Shown: positions 1 through 9,200, numbered from the stretch's first letter. The stretch: 64,000 nucleotides of DNA from JAHEJE01 sp965216335 (GCA_965216335.1 OZ244154.1:2914001-2978000); one strand, 5' to 3'. Notes: generated by a model not told the origin, from the sequence alone. Translations and numbers: made by a program.

Positions 1-483
1 TTCGTAACAGATGACGTTCGGCAGGCTGGTTTCCGCCGGCATGTTGGCCTTGTCAGTCATGATGACATAGCCCTTGATGCCGGGCAGCTTGTCCTTCACC
101 GCTTCGAGGACCGGCACGAAGGTGAGGTCGAGGAACACCCACTGGTCCTCGGCGTGGTTGACGATATATTCGAGCTGGTCGGCGAACAGGCGCGGATTGA
201 GCGTGTGGACGACGGCGCCTATGCTCATCAGGCCGTACCAGATCTCCATGTGGCGGTAGCCGTTCCAGGCCATGGTGGCGATGACGTCACCCTCATTCAG
301 GCCCAGACGCTTCTGGCAGGCGGAGGCAATCTGGCGCGATCGGGTATTGAGGTCAGTGTAGGTGTAGCGGTGGATCGGCCCTTCGGTGGTGCGTGAGACG
401 ATCTCACGGCCGCCGTGCCACTTGGCGGCATGGTCAAGAATGGTGTGAACCAGCAGCGGCCAGTCCTGCATCAGGCCTTGCAT
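1..483 (-). CDS. Acyl-CoA synthetase (AMP-forming), N-terminal part
   Basis: The first 161 residues of an AMP-dependent acyl-CoA ligase are visible; the gene runs off the left edge of the window. The reading MQGLMQDWPLL..., then HGGREIVSRTTEG and the Y-LNPRLFADQLEYIVNHA region, is typical of medium/long-chain fatty acyl-CoA ligases of alphaproteobacteria. These activate a carboxylic acid to acyl-AMP and then to acyl-CoA. The adenylate-forming motifs (P-loop TSGTTG and others) would lie beyond the window. The ATG at 483 is preceded by a strong purine-rich ribosome site (GGGAGGG). It follows the amidase gene on the same strand with about 78 bases between them, so the two may be cotranscribed. 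The exact substrate cannot be told from this part. Confidence 0.85.
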   Translation of the reverse strand, partial: MQGLMQDWPLLVHTILDHAAKWHGGREIVSRTTEGPIHRYTYTDLNTRSRQIASACQKRLGLNEGDVIATMAWNGYRHMEIWYGLMSIGAVVHTLNPRLFADQLEYIVNHAEDQWVFLDLTFVPVLEAVKDKLPGIKGYVIMTDKANMPAETSLPNVICYE

Positions 484-561
484 GAGGCAATCCCTCCCCA
501 AGGGTTGGTGTTCATTGGCGCGACATTAGCGGGCTTGCCGAGACGGCTCAACGGTTTTGAG

Positions 562-1980
562 TTACCGGCCGGGACGCGGGTCGACGGGGGCAGTGAGGGC
601 AGCGCCAAGCAGGGTCTCCAGCATCTTCGCGCCGGCCAGCAGTCGCGCCTCGCCACGCACCGGCGCGACAATCTGCAGGCCGACCGGCAGATGGTCGGAG
701 GTGAAACCCGCGGGAATGGAAATCGCCGGACAGCAGGTGAGAGTTATGGCCGAAACGATTGTCAGCCACTGGATGTAGTTGTCGAAGCTGTGACCGTCAC
801 ACTCGGTGACGTAGCGCTGCCCGACCGGGAAGGGCGGCACGATGGTGGCCGGGCACAGCAGCAGATCATAGGTATCGAAGAATGCACTTGCGCGCTGAAA
901 CAGTAGCGCGCGCTGGTTTTCGGCCCGCACGATCTGTTCGGTGGTGAGTTTCAGGCCTTCCTCGATGTTCCAGACGATGTCGTCCTTGAGCAGATCGCGA
1001 TGTTCATCGAACAGTGGTTTCATGCCGATGGCAAAGGACAGCGCGCGCAGGGTGTGGAAGCACTCGCCGGCCTCACTGAGGTTGGGATTGGCGTCTTCAA
1101 CAATGACCCCTTCGGCTTCCAGGCGCCCGGCGGCGGCCATGACGATTTCGGCGACCTGCGGATCGACCGGCGAGATGCCAAGATCGCGGCTGACGGCGAC
1201 GCGCTTCGGCTGCCAGCCGGAGCGCGAGGCATCGAGATAGCTGGTGCCGTCATGGGGCAGGGAGAAGGGGTCGCGCGGGACTTCGCCGACCATGGCATCG
1301 AACAGCAGGGCCAGGTCTTCCACGGTGCGCGCCATCGGCCCTTCCTGTCCGAGATTGCCATCGACCCGTGATGCACGGCTCGTGGCCACGCGGCCTGGCG
1401 AAGGACGCATGCCGGTAATACCGCAAAAGCTCGCCGGATTGCGCAGCGATCCGCCCATGTCGGAGCCGTGCGCCACCCAGGCCGTGCCGGTCGCCAGCGC
1501 GGCCGCCGCGCCACCAGATGACCCGGCCGCCGAGCGCGACGTGTTCCACGGATTGAGTGTGCGGCCGAACACCTCGTTGAAGGTATTGGCGCCGGCGCCG
1601 AACTCCGGGGTGTTGGATTTGGCATAGACGATCGCGCCATTGCCTTCGAGGTATTCAACCAGGATACCGGACGTGTCGGGGACGGTGTCCTTGAAGATCA
1701 GCGAACCATGCGTAGAGCGCACCCCGGCGACGTCGGCCAGATCCTTGATTGGCACCGGCAGGCCGGCGAGCCGGCCCCGGTCACCGGGCATCAGGGCCCC
1801 GAGCCGGTCTGCCTGCGCGCGGGCGCGTTCAAAGCACAAGGTCGGCAATGCATTGACGGCACTGTCCACTTCGCCGATGCGGGTTTCAAGGGCCTGCAGC
1901 AGATCGCACGGCGTTACCTCGCCGGTCATCAACAGGTCGACGATTTCGCAGGCCGATTTGCTGATCAGTTCGCCGGTCAT
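562..1980 (-). CDS. Amidase (amidase signature family)
   Basis: A 472-residue amidase signature enzyme that hydrolyses a C-N amide bond through a Ser-cisSer-Lys triad. All three elements are visible: Lys79 in PVPIKDLAD, Ser155 in GSSGG and the nucleophile Ser178 in DMGGSLRNPA. The family includes GatA, but no gatB or gatC is nearby and the C-terminus is like stand-alone amidases, so I read it as a catabolic amidase of unknown substrate. The start at 1980 is chosen because GAGGAA lies just upstream. A longer reading to 2094 would overlap the divergent aminotransferase. The divergent aminotransferase may act on an amine or amino acid released by the amidase (inference). Confidence 0.9.
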   Translation of the reverse strand: MTGELISKSACEIVDLLMTGEVTPCDLLQALETRIGEVDSAVNALPTLCFERARAQADRLGALMPGDRGRLAGLPVPIKDLADVAGVRSTHGSLIFKDTVPDTSGILVEYLEGNGAIVYAKSNTPEFGAGANTFNEVFGRTLNPWNTSRSAAGSSGGAAAALATGTAWVAHGSDMGGSLRNPASFCGITGMRPSPGRVATSRASRVDGNLGQEGPMARTVEDLALLFDAMVGEVPRDPFSLPHDGTSYLDASRSGWQPKRVAVSRDLGISPVDPQVAEIVMAAAGRLEAEGVIVEDANPNLSEAGECFHTLRALSFAIGMKPLFDEHRDLLKDDIVWNIEEGLKLTTEQIVRAENQRALLFQRASAFFDTYDLLLCPATIVPPFPVGQRYVTECDGHSFDNYIQWLTIVSAITLTCCPAISIPAGFTSDHLPVGLQIVAPVRGEARLLAGAKMLETLLGAALTAPVDPRPGR

Positions 1981-2078
1981 GTCTGCGTGTTTCCTCGACA
2001 AAGGGGTTGCCAGCGGCTTGGGCAGGCAATAAGCGGTAGAGCACGTGTGAGCGGTAACACTTTCGACAAGGACTTGCC

Positions 2079-3464
2079 ATGGCCCGGCTTTCAAATCTTG
2101 CGGTTCGCGATATCGAGACCGTCATCCATCCCTACACCAATCTGGCGCGGCATCGCGAGGTCGGTCCGTTCATTCTTGAAGAGGGCAAGGGCATCTACGT
2201 CTACGACAATGAAGGCCGGCCTTACATCGAAGGCCTCGCGGGGCTGTGGTGCACGTCGCTTGGGTATGGCAACGAGGAACTGGTGGAAGCCGCGGCCAAG
2301 CAGATGAAGCGTCTGCCCTACACGCACATCTTTGCCCACAAGTCGAACGACCTGGCGATCGAACTGGCCGAGAAGCTGAAGGAGATCGTGCCCTGCGATG
2401 CATCCAAGATGCTGTTCTGCTCATCGGGTTCTGAAGCCAACGACATGCAGGTCAAGCTGACCTGGTATGCCAACAACGCCCGCGGCAAGCCGGAAAAGAA
2501 AAAGATCATCGCCCGCATCAAGGGCTACCATGGTGTGACCGTTGCCTCGGGCTCGCTGACCGGTCTGCCGCCGGTGCACATGGATTTCGACCTGCCGATC
2601 GCCAACATCCTGCACACCTCGTGTCCACACTACTATCGCTTTGGCGAGGACGGTGAAACGGAGGAAGAGTTCGCCACGCGTATGGCCAACAACTTGGACG
2701 ACATGATCCAGCGCGAAGGACCGGAGACGGTTGCGGCGTTCATCGCCGAGCCGATCATGGGCGCGGGCGGAGTTCTGGTGCCGCCGGAGAGCTATTTCCC
2801 GAAGATCGGCGAAGTGCTGGCCAAATACGACGTCCGCTTCATCGCCGACGAGGTGATCTGCGGCTTCGGGCGCACCGGCAACTGGTTCGGCACCCAGACG
2901 ATGAATATCCAGCCGACATCCGTTTCGATGGCCAAGGCGATCACTTCGGCCTACTTCCCGCTCGGCGCGATTTCCATCGAGGAGGATGTCTATCAGGCGA
3001 TGCTCGATGCCAGCCGCAAGATCGGCACCTTCGGCCATGGCTACACCTATACGGCTCATCCAGTCGCCGCTGCCGTGGCGCTGAAGACCATCGAGATCTA
3101 CGAGCGTGACGGTATCGTCAAGCGGGCTGCAGAGCGCGGCAACACACTTCAGGCACGCCTGGCAAAGTTGGCCGATCATCCGCTGGTTGGCGAGGCGCGC
3201 GGCAGAGGCATGCTGGCTGGCATCGAACTGGTCGCCAACAAAGCCTCCAGGCGCTCTTTCGATCCCTCGCAGATGGTTGGCGCAAAGGCGGCGCAATTCG
3301 CCCAGGACCGCGGCCTGATCCTGCGCGCCATGGGCGATGCGCTCGGCATCTGTCCGCCGCTGATCATCACAGAAGACGAGGTGAATGAACTGTGTGACCG
3401 CCTGGAAGGTGCGTTGAACGACACCGAGGCCTGGGTCGTCAAAGAAGGCCTGCGCTCGGCTTGA
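2079..3464 (+). CDS. Class III PLP-dependent omega-aminotransferase
   Basis: A 461-residue fold-type I aminotransferase of class III, the omega-amino acid/amine:pyruvate type. The Schiff-base lysine is Lys286 in MAKAITSAY and the pyridine-nitrogen aspartate is Asp257 in IADEVICGFGRTG. The cofactor phosphate region SSGSEAND is at about 116-122. The length and the N-terminal HPYTNL...EEGKGIYVYDNEG are usual for beta-alanine/taurine/putrescine-type pyruvate aminotransferases; which amine is used cannot be read from sequence. The start is preceded by AAGGA six bases upstream. It is divergent from the amidase with about 100 bases between the two starts. Its stop codon lies inside a FixK/FNR-type box for hemN. 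Confidence 0.9.
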   Translation: MARLSNLAVRDIETVIHPYTNLARHREVGPFILEEGKGIYVYDNEGRPYIEGLAGLWCTSLGYGNEELVEAAAKQMKRLPYTHIFAHKSNDLAIELAEKLKEIVPCDASKMLFCSSGSEANDMQVKLTWYANNARGKPEKKKIIARIKGYHGVTVASGSLTGLPPVHMDFDLPIANILHTSCPHYYRFGEDGETEEEFATRMANNLDDMIQREGPETVAAFIAEPIMGAGGVLVPPESYFPKIGEVLAKYDVRFIADEVICGFGRTGNWFGTQTMNIQPTSVSMAKAITSAYFPLGAISIEEDVYQAMLDASRKIGTFGHGYTYTAHPVAAAVALKTIEIYERDGIVKRAAERGNTLQARLAKLADHPLVGEARGRGMLAGIELVANKASRRSFDPSQMVGAKAAQFAQDRGLILRAMGDALGICPPLIITEDEVNELCDRLEGALNDTEAWVVKEGLRSA

Positions 3465-3474
3465 TCCCGGTCAA
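3461..3474 (+). promoter_or_regulatory. FNR/FixK-type box upstream of hemN
   Basis: TTGAT-CCCG-GTCAA matches the alphaproteobacterial FixK/FnrL consensus TTGAT-N4-(A/G)TCAA. It overlaps the stop codon of the upstream aminotransferase and is centred about 42 bases before the hemN start codon. Control of anaerobic coproporphyrinogen oxidase by FNR/FixK is well established in this class, which makes the site credible. If activation is from -41.5, the transcript would begin at or next to the ATG. Confidence 0.6.
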
Positions 3475-3509
3475 GGACGCAACAGCTGCGCAGGCGCAGT
3501 TTCGCCGAG

Positions 3510-4862
3510 ATGGAAACACATCTGCATAAGTACGCGTTGGCCGACGTGCCGCGCTACACCAGCTACCCGACCGCTGTTCAGTTCCGGAACGGGTTTGATG
3601 CTGCTGTCTATTGCGGCTGGCTGGAGGCGTTGCCGCAGACGGCCTCGCTGTCGGCCTACGTTCACGTGCCGTTTTGCCACAAACTGTGCTGGTACTGTGG
3701 CTGCAATACCTCGGTGCCGAACGGCTACGACCGGGCACTGCGTTACACCGGCACCTTGCTGGACGAGATTTCCCTGGTTGCCGCACACACCGGAGACCGC
3801 CGCAAGGCCGTTGATCACCTGCACTTCGGCGGCGGCACACCGACCTATCTGCGCGAGCCGGAATTGGCCGCGGTCATGGAGCGGATCGATGCCCGCTTCG
3901 GGCTGGCAGTGGATGGGGAGGTCGCCATCGAAGCCGATCCCCGCTCGCTGAGCCGCGACACGGCACAAGCGTTGGGACGGCTCGGCTTCAACCGGATCAG
4001 TTTCGGCGTACAGGATTTCGAGGCATCGGTTCAGGAAAAGATCAACCGCATTCAGCCGGTCGATCAGGTGCGCCGCTGTGTCGACGACCTGCGCGCGGCC
4101 GGCATCGGCGCGATCAATTTCGACCTCATGTATGGCCTGCCCGGGCAAACCGTCGAGAGTGTCATCGAAACCGCGCGGCTGGCCGCCGGGATGGCGCCTG
4201 GCCGCATCGCGGTGTTCGGCTATGCCCATGTACCCTGGTTCGCCAAGCACCAGAAGATGATCCGCGACGCAGACCTGCCGGGTGTCGATGAGCGCTTGCG
4301 GCAGGCGGTCGCCATCGGCGAGACCCTGTGCGCGGCCGGTTACGAGGCAATCGGGCTCGACCACTACTCCCTGAAGGATGACGCCCTGTGCCGCGCCAAG
4401 CGGGACGGCACCCTCAGGCGGAATTTCCAGGGGTACACCACCGACACATCCGACGCCCTGTTGGCATTCGGCGCCTCCTCCATCGGCGCCCTGCCACAGG
4501 GCTTCATGCAGAACGCCCGTGATACACTGAATTGGTCGAAGGCGATTCATGCCGGCGAACTGCCGGTCAGCCGGGGTTTGCAGCTAAGCGCCGACGACCG
4601 CCTGCGCGGCGAAGTGATCGAGAAACTGATGTGTTTCTTCGAAGCCGATGTCCAGTCGATTTGCGACCGGCATGGCGTGCCGCTCCAAGCGCTGAGGACG
4701 AGCTTTGACAGACTCGACGCCCTGCAGGCGGACGGCCTTGCGGTGGTAGATGGCGCGGCGGTTTCGGTCCCACGCCGCCACAAGCTGTTTCTGCGCACGG
4801 TTGCGGCGGCCTTCGATGCCCACTTCGTTCCGGCGGAGAACCGCCACGCCAAGGCGGTTTAG
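3510..4862 (+). CDS. hemN: Oxygen-independent coproporphyrinogen III oxidase
   Basis: A radical SAM enzyme of 450 residues that decarboxylates coproporphyrinogen III to protoporphyrinogen IX without oxygen. The cluster-binding CxxxCxxC is C56-C60-C63 (FCHKLCWYCGC), with a further Cys65 typical of true HemN. The start PRYTSYPTA and the HFGGGTPTYL SAM-binding region are hallmark HemN sequences, and the length is normal. A FixK/FNR box sits just upstream, consistent with microaerobic induction. The Shine-Dalgarno (GCCGAG) is weak, in keeping with a possibly very short leader. It is convergent with the PLP-lyase gene and overlaps its end by four bases. Confidence 0.95.
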   Translation: METHLHKYALADVPRYTSYPTAVQFRNGFDAAVYCGWLEALPQTASLSAYVHVPFCHKLCWYCGCNTSVPNGYDRALRYTGTLLDEISLVAAHTGDRRKAVDHLHFGGGTPTYLREPELAAVMERIDARFGLAVDGEVAIEADPRSLSRDTAQALGRLGFNRISFGVQDFEASVQEKINRIQPVDQVRRCVDDLRAAGIGAINFDLMYGLPGQTVESVIETARLAAGMAPGRIAVFGYAHVPWFAKHQKMIRDADLPGVDERLRQAVAIGETLCAAGYEAIGLDHYSLKDDALCRAKRDGTLRRNFQGYTTDTSDALLAFGASSIGALPQGFMQNARDTLNWSKAIHAGELPVSRGLQLSADDRLRGEVIEKLMCFFEADVQSICDRHGVPLQALRTSFDRLDALQADGLAVVDGAAVSVPRRHKLFLRTVAAAFDAHFVPAENRHAKAV

Positions 4863-6022
4863 ATTCCCGCCAGTGCCTGCTCCAGGTCGGCGATCAGGTC
4901 GTCGGGGTCTTCAATGCCAATGGACAGGCGGATGAGATTGTCGGGCACGATTGAGTTGGCGCCTTCGACCAGGATGCGGTGTTCGGCAAGGCTCTCGACA
5001 CCGCCAAGGGACGTGGCACGCACGAAGACTTTCAAGCGCGAGCAGACACGCGCTGCGGCGTCGCGGCCACCGTTGACTGTAAGTGACAACATGCCGCCGA
5101 ACCCGCCGGGCATCTGCACACTGGCCACCTCGTGTCCGGGATGGCGTTCAAGGCCAGGATAGAGCACGGCCTCAAGCGCCGGGTGATTTTCGAAATGTCG
5201 GGCGATGGCCAGTGCATTGCGGCTGGCGCGCTCGACGCGTAGGAACACCGTGCGCATGCCGCGGATGGCGAGCCAGCTTTCGAATGGCGGCAGAATGGAT
5301 CCCATGTAGTTGCGCAGGCTGCAAAGCTCCTGCCACTGGTCATCCTCGCGCGCCGTGATCAGCGCGCCGGCGGTGACGTCGCTGTGGCCGTTGAGGTACT
5401 TGGTTGCGGAGTGGAAAACCAGGTCGGCACCGAGATCGAGCGGGCGTGACAGGACCGGCGATGCGCAGGTGGCGTCGACGGCGAGCTTGGCGCCGGCGGC
5501 GTGTGCGGCCACAGCGGCACCGGCAATGTCGGTGATGTCCCAGGTCGGGTTGCACGGCGTCTCGATCCAGGCAAGATCGGCCTTGCCGCCGTCGAGCGCC
5601 TTAGCAATGCCATCCGGGTCAGCCTGATCGAAGAAGGTGAGCCTGATGCCGCGCTTGTCGCGCAGGCGCAGCAGCCAGTCCAGGGCGCCGTGATACATGA
5701 TGCGCGGCGCGACGACATGAGCTCCCACATCGAGCGTTTCCATCAGACAGACAACGGCAGACAGGCCGGAGGAATAGGCTTGCGCCGCCGCACCGCAGTC
5801 GAGCTTGGCCAGCATCTCTTCAAGGTGTTCCGACACCGGGCTGCCGGAGCGCGAATAGCGGAAGCCGAGCAATTCGGCATCCTCGCCCCGGGCGAAGGTG
5901 GTGGAGGGTTGCCAGGCGGGAACCACGGCGCCGGTTGTCTCGTCGATATAGTGCAGTGCCTGGGCGATCAGGGTTTCACGTGCCGGACCTTCGTTCCCCG
6001 GCCGCCCGCGGCGGTCAGACAT
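4859..6022 (-). CDS. Cys/Met metabolism PLP enzyme (cystathionine beta-lyase-like)
   Basis: A 387-residue member of the trans-sulfuration family (cystathionine beta/gamma-lyase, cystathionine gamma-synthase, O-acetylhomoserine sulfhydrylase). The PLP lysine is Lys208 in SATKYLNGHSDV and the conserved aspartate is Asp183 in AVDATCASPV. The YSSGLSA region contacts the cofactor phosphate. The reaction within the family cannot be fixed by eye; beta-lyase of cystathionine is my first guess. The ATG at 6022 overlaps the end of the upstream SDR gene by 8 bases, so pdxH-SDR-this gene form one operon. A PLP enzyme downstream of pdxH, which makes PLP, is a coherent grouping. Confidence 0.85.
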   Translation of the reverse strand: MSDRRGRPGNEGPARETLIAQALHYIDETTGAVVPAWQPSTTFARGEDAELLGFRYSRSGSPVSEHLEEMLAKLDCGAAAQAYSSGLSAVVCLMETLDVGAHVVAPRIMYHGALDWLLRLRDKRGIRLTFFDQADPDGIAKALDGGKADLAWIETPCNPTWDITDIAGAAVAAHAAGAKLAVDATCASPVLSRPLDLGADLVFHSATKYLNGHSDVTAGALITAREDDQWQELCSLRNYMGSILPPFESWLAIRGMRTVFLRVERASRNALAIARHFENHPALEAVLYPGLERHPGHEVASVQMPGGFGGMLSLTVNGGRDAAARVCSRLKVFVRATSLGGVESLAEHRILVEGANSIVPDNLIRLSIGIEDPDDLIADLEQALAGI

Positions 6023-6770
6023 GCTGGCCGCCGTTGATGTGCAACTCGGCGCCCGACACATAGCTCGAGGCGTCAGTGCACAGGAAATAGATCGCCTTGG
6101 CGACCTCCTCCGGTTGCCCGAGACGGCGCAAGGGGATGTTCGGGATGATCTTCTCGGTGCCCGGCGACAGGATCGACGTTTCGATCTCACCGGGCGAGAT
6201 GGCGTTGACGCGCACCCCGTGCGGTCCGAAATCATGTGCCATTTCCCGGGTCAGCGACGCCAGCGCCGCCTTGGAGGTGGAATAGGCCGCACCGGCGAAG
6301 GGATGGACGCTGGACCCGGCAATCGAGGTGACGTTGACCACAGACCCCTTGGCGCTCTTCAGCTCATCGATCAGGCCGCGGGCCAACATGATTGGGGCAT
6401 AGAAGTTGACCTGTGCAACGGTTTTCCAATCGTCGATCGAAGTCTCCAGGGTGTTCATGCGCTTGCCGCCCGGCAATTTGGGCGAAATGGCCGCGTTGTT
6501 GACCAGTGCATCGAGACGGCTGTTCTGGTCCTTCAGGCGTTCGCGCATCTCGCCGACGGCGCGATTGACGTCTTCGGAGTCCGAGAGGTCGACCTGGATG
6601 TGATCCTCCTCGCCCATCTCCCAGGGGCAGTCCTCGGGAAAACCATGCCGCGAACAGGTGATCACCCGCCAGCCGGCGGAGGAAAACCGTTTCACCGTTG
6701 CGTGGCCGATACCGCGCGACGCACCGGTGAGGATCAGTGTCTTGCGCTCGTTTTGTGGTGTCTCGGACAT
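6015..6770 (-). CDS. Short-chain dehydrogenase/reductase
   Basis: A 251-residue classical SDR, NAD(P)-dependent. The Rossmann motif TGASRGIG (about residues 15-22), the NNAA motif and the catalytic YxxxK (YSTSK) with its upstream Ser (VTSIAGSS) are all present. The C-terminal INGG is usual for the family. The substrate is unknown. Translation probably starts at 6770, 11 bases after the pdxH stop, and ends inside the downstream PLP-enzyme gene, so it is the middle gene of a tight three-gene operon. Confidence 0.9.
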   Translation of the reverse strand: MSETPQNERKTLILTGASRGIGHATVKRFSSAGWRVITCSRHGFPEDCPWEMGEEDHIQVDLSDSEDVNRAVGEMRERLKDQNSRLDALVNNAAISPKLPGGKRMNTLETSIDDWKTVAQVNFYAPIMLARGLIDELKSAKGSVVNVTSIAGSSVHPFAGAAYSTSKAALASLTREMAHDFGPHGVRVNAISPGEIETSILSPGTEKIIPNIPLRRLGQPEEVAKAIYFLCTDASSYVSGAELHINGGQHV

Positions 6771-6781
6771 GGTGCTCAATC

Positions 6782-7420
6782 TTACGGGTAGAGGCGCTGT
6801 TTGGACCACGGCGCATCCGCGCCCTGGCGCCGGAAGACCATGCGGTCATGCAGCCGGAACGGACGATCATGCCAGAACTCAATATAGACCGGTACGATCC
6901 GAAAGCCAGACCAATAGGGCGGTCGCGGCACCTGGCCGATGGCATACTTTGCCGCATACTTGGCAACCGCCTTTTCCAGGGCAAACCGGCTTTCCAGCGG
7001 CCGCGACTGCTGCGAGGCCCAGGCACCGATGCGGCTGTCGCGGGCCCGCGAGGCGAAATACTCATCGGCCTCGGCGTCGGAAACCCTTTCCACGGCGCCG
7101 CGTATGCGTACCTGGCGACGCAGCGATTTCCAGTGGAAGTTGATCGCCGCCTTCATGCTGGAAAGCAACTCGCGACCCTTCTGGCTGTCGTAGTTGGTGT
7201 AGAACACGAAGCCGGCCGGCGAATGCTCCTTCAGCAACACCATGCGCACATTCGGCATGCCGTCGGCATCGACCGTGGCAAGGCTCATGGCATTGGGATC
7301 GTTCGGTTCGGAGGTCTTGGCATCCGCCATCCACTCGCTGAACAGGACAAAGGGGTCGTCCGCCTCGGTAAAGCCCGCGGCGGCGGAAATGGTGGCCAGA
7401 ATGTCTTCGCCTTTGGACAT
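6782..7420 (-). CDS. pdxH: Pyridoxamine 5'-phosphate oxidase
   Basis: A 212-residue FMN enzyme that oxidises pyridoxamine or pyridoxine 5'-phosphate to PLP, the last step of B6 synthesis and salvage. Recognised by PNAMSLATVDADGMPNVRMVLLK, FYTNYDSQKGREL, the WASQQSRPL stretch and the C-terminal RLYP, all diagnostic. The start at 7420 has GGAAGGA close upstream. It leads the operon with an SDR and a PLP enzyme, and is divergent from fabI across about 208 bases in which I see no clear operator. Confidence 0.95.
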   Translation of the reverse strand: MSKGEDILATISAAAGFTEADDPFVLFSEWMADAKTSEPNDPNAMSLATVDADGMPNVRMVLLKEHSPAGFVFYTNYDSQKGRELLSSMKAAINFHWKSLRRQVRIRGAVERVSDAEADEYFASRARDSRIGAWASQQSRPLESRFALEKAVAKYAAKYAIGQVPRPPYWSGFRIVPVYIEFWHDRPFRLHDRMVFRRQGADAPWSKQRLYP

Positions 7421-7628
7421 TGATCCTTCCGGAGCGTTCGGTGAGACCCAATCATCTTTGACACAAATCGCAGGCAAGATCACCTTCGGAAATGCATTGC
7501 TGACACATCGCGATAACAAACTGCAATGAAACGTGAATTGTGGGAAACCCCCGGTCTCTGGACGCCTTTGGCGAATTGTGCGAAGTGACGCCACGTGGGG
7601 ATTTGCGACCAACAAAAGGTATGTGCCG

Positions 7629-8453
7629 ATGAGTGAGCCCGCGGCCTTGATGGCCGGCAAGCGCGGCCTGGTGATGGGAGTGGCCAACAATCGCTCGATC
7701 GCCTGGGGGATTGCGAGCGCATGCGCCAGGCACGGCGCAGAACTGGCCTTCACCTATCAGGGCGATGCGCTGAAGAAGCGTGTCGAACCGTTGGCCGAGT
7801 CGATCGGCGCCAACCTCGTGCTGCCGTGCGATGTAACCGATGATGCCTCCATCGATGCTGCGTTTGCCGAAATCGAAAAGGCCTGGGGCAAGATCGACTT
7901 CGTGGTCCACGCCATTGCGTTTTCCGACAAGGACGAACTGACCGGGCGGTACATCGACACCTCGGCGGAGAACTTCAAAATCTCGATGCAAATCTCCTGT
8001 TACAGCTTCACGGCAATCGCCCAACGGGCCGAAAAACTGATGACCAACGGCGGCTCGCTCTTGACGCTGACCTATTACGGGGCGGAAAAGTGGATGCCGC
8101 ATTACAATGTCATGGGTGTCGCCAAAGCGGCCCTTGAGGCGTCGGTTCGCTACCTAGCCGCGGATCTTGGCGAACAGAACATTCGCGTTAATGCGATTTC
8201 CGCCGGCCCGATCAAGACATTGGCTGCTGCCGGCATCGGCGACTTCCGCTACATTCTGAAGTGGAACGAGTACAACTCGCCCCTGCGGCGCACGGTGACC
8301 ATCGACGAGGTGGGCGATTCAGCGGTCTACCTGTTGAGCGATCTCGGACGCGGCGTGACCGGTGAGGTGACCCATGTCGATGCCGGCTATCATGTCGTCG
8401 GCATGAAGAATCCGACCGCGCCCGACATTTCGGTCGTCAACAATAGTGATTGA
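7629..8453 (+). CDS. fabI: Enoyl-[acyl-carrier-protein] reductase
   Basis: A 274-residue FabI, the NADH-dependent reductase of the last step of each fatty acid elongation round. It belongs to the divergent SDR group: the nucleotide motif GVANNRSIAWGIA replaces the classical TGxxxGIG, and the active site is Y-x6-K in HYNVMGVAKAA. ISAGPIKTLAAAGI and the loop LRRTVTIDEVG are typical. The ATG at 7629 follows a modest AAAGGT. Its end overlaps the start of the phosphatase gene by 8 bases. Confidence 0.95.
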   Translation: MSEPAALMAGKRGLVMGVANNRSIAWGIASACARHGAELAFTYQGDALKKRVEPLAESIGANLVLPCDVTDDASIDAAFAEIEKAWGKIDFVVHAIAFSDKDELTGRYIDTSAENFKISMQISCYSFTAIAQRAEKLMTNGGSLLTLTYYGAEKWMPHYNVMGVAKAALEASVRYLAADLGEQNIRVNAISAGPIKTLAAAGIGDFRYILKWNEYNSPLRRTVTIDEVGDSAVYLLSDLGRGVTGEVTHVDAGYHVVGMKNPTAPDISVVNNSD

Positions 8454-9060
8454 TCCGGCAAAGCTGCCTCCAATCTACTTCCTGCGGCACGGCCAGACGG
8501 CCTGGAACCATGAAAGGCGAATCCAGGGCCAGCGGGACATTCCGCTAAACGATACCGGACTGGGCCAGGCACGGCGCATGGCGGCGAAGCTGAAACAGGT
8601 CTTGCCGTCACTTGAGGGATATCATCTGACCGCCAGCACGCTCGGCCGCGCCCGCCAGACCATGGATGCGGTGCTCGCAGCCTTCGAGCTGCGGCGCGAC
8701 AGCGTCGTCTACGACACGCGGCTAATGGAACTCGATTTTGGCACTGTCGAGGGCAAGCGGTGGCCCGATATCCACGCCATGGGCATCGAGCCGGAATTGC
8801 GTCCGGAAGAATATCACGACTGGCGGCCGGAGGGCGGCGAGAGCTATGCCGATGGGCGCGAAAGAGTGCTGGGCTGGCTCGACAGCCTCACCCGGCCAAC
8901 CGTCGCCGTCGCCCATGGCGGCATCAGCCGCATCCTGCGCGGCATCGTGTTCGATGTACCGAAACGCGAGATCGTGCAGCTCAAGGTGCCACAGGATCGG
9001 TTCTTCCGTATCCAGGACGGCGGCCTCGATTGGTTTGACGCGCGTGAGCGAGAGGGCTAA
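8446..9060 (+). CDS. Histidine phosphatase family protein
   Basis: A 204-residue protein of the phosphoglycerate-mutase-like histidine phosphatase family. The phosphate-accepting His is in FLRHGQT and the second conserved His in VAHGGISR, with the acidic residue in MELDFGTVEG. Members act as broad phosphatases; the true substrate is not apparent. It begins with GTG overlapping the last codons of fabI, so translation is probably coupled. The hairpin repeat follows. Confidence 0.85.
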   Translation: MIDPAKLPPIYFLRHGQTAWNHERRIQGQRDIPLNDTGLGQARRMAAKLKQVLPSLEGYHLTASTLGRARQTMDAVLAAFELRRDSVVYDTRLMELDFGTVEGKRWPDIHAMGIEPELRPEEYHDWRPEGGESYADGRERVLGWLDSLTRPTVAVAHGGISRILRGIVFDVPKREIVQLKVPQDRFFRIQDGGLDWFDAREREG

Positions 9061-9080
9061 GAGGGGCAAAAATCCTCCTC

Positions 9081-9182
9081 CCCCTCCCCCTTGTGGGGAG
9101 GGGTTAGGGGTGGGGCAACGACCTATCAACAAGCACTATCGCGTGTGGATAGTCAGATGCCTCTCCCCACAAGGGGGAGGGG
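9081..9182. repeat. Paired hairpin repeat (20-bp inverted arms)
   Basis: Two G/C-rich units, 9081-9103 and 9161-9182, are inverted copies of each other with 20 bases perfectly matching (9081-9100 against 9163-9182). Each unit is itself a hairpin: CCCCTCCCC, loop CTTGT, GGGGAGGGG in the first and a near-perfect version in the second. This fills the space between the phosphatase gene and aroC. It resembles the small dispersed palindromes common between genes in rhizobia. It may also act as a terminator or mRNA stabiliser. Confidence 0.75.
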
Positions 9183-9200
9183 AGCAAAGAGAACCTGCCC

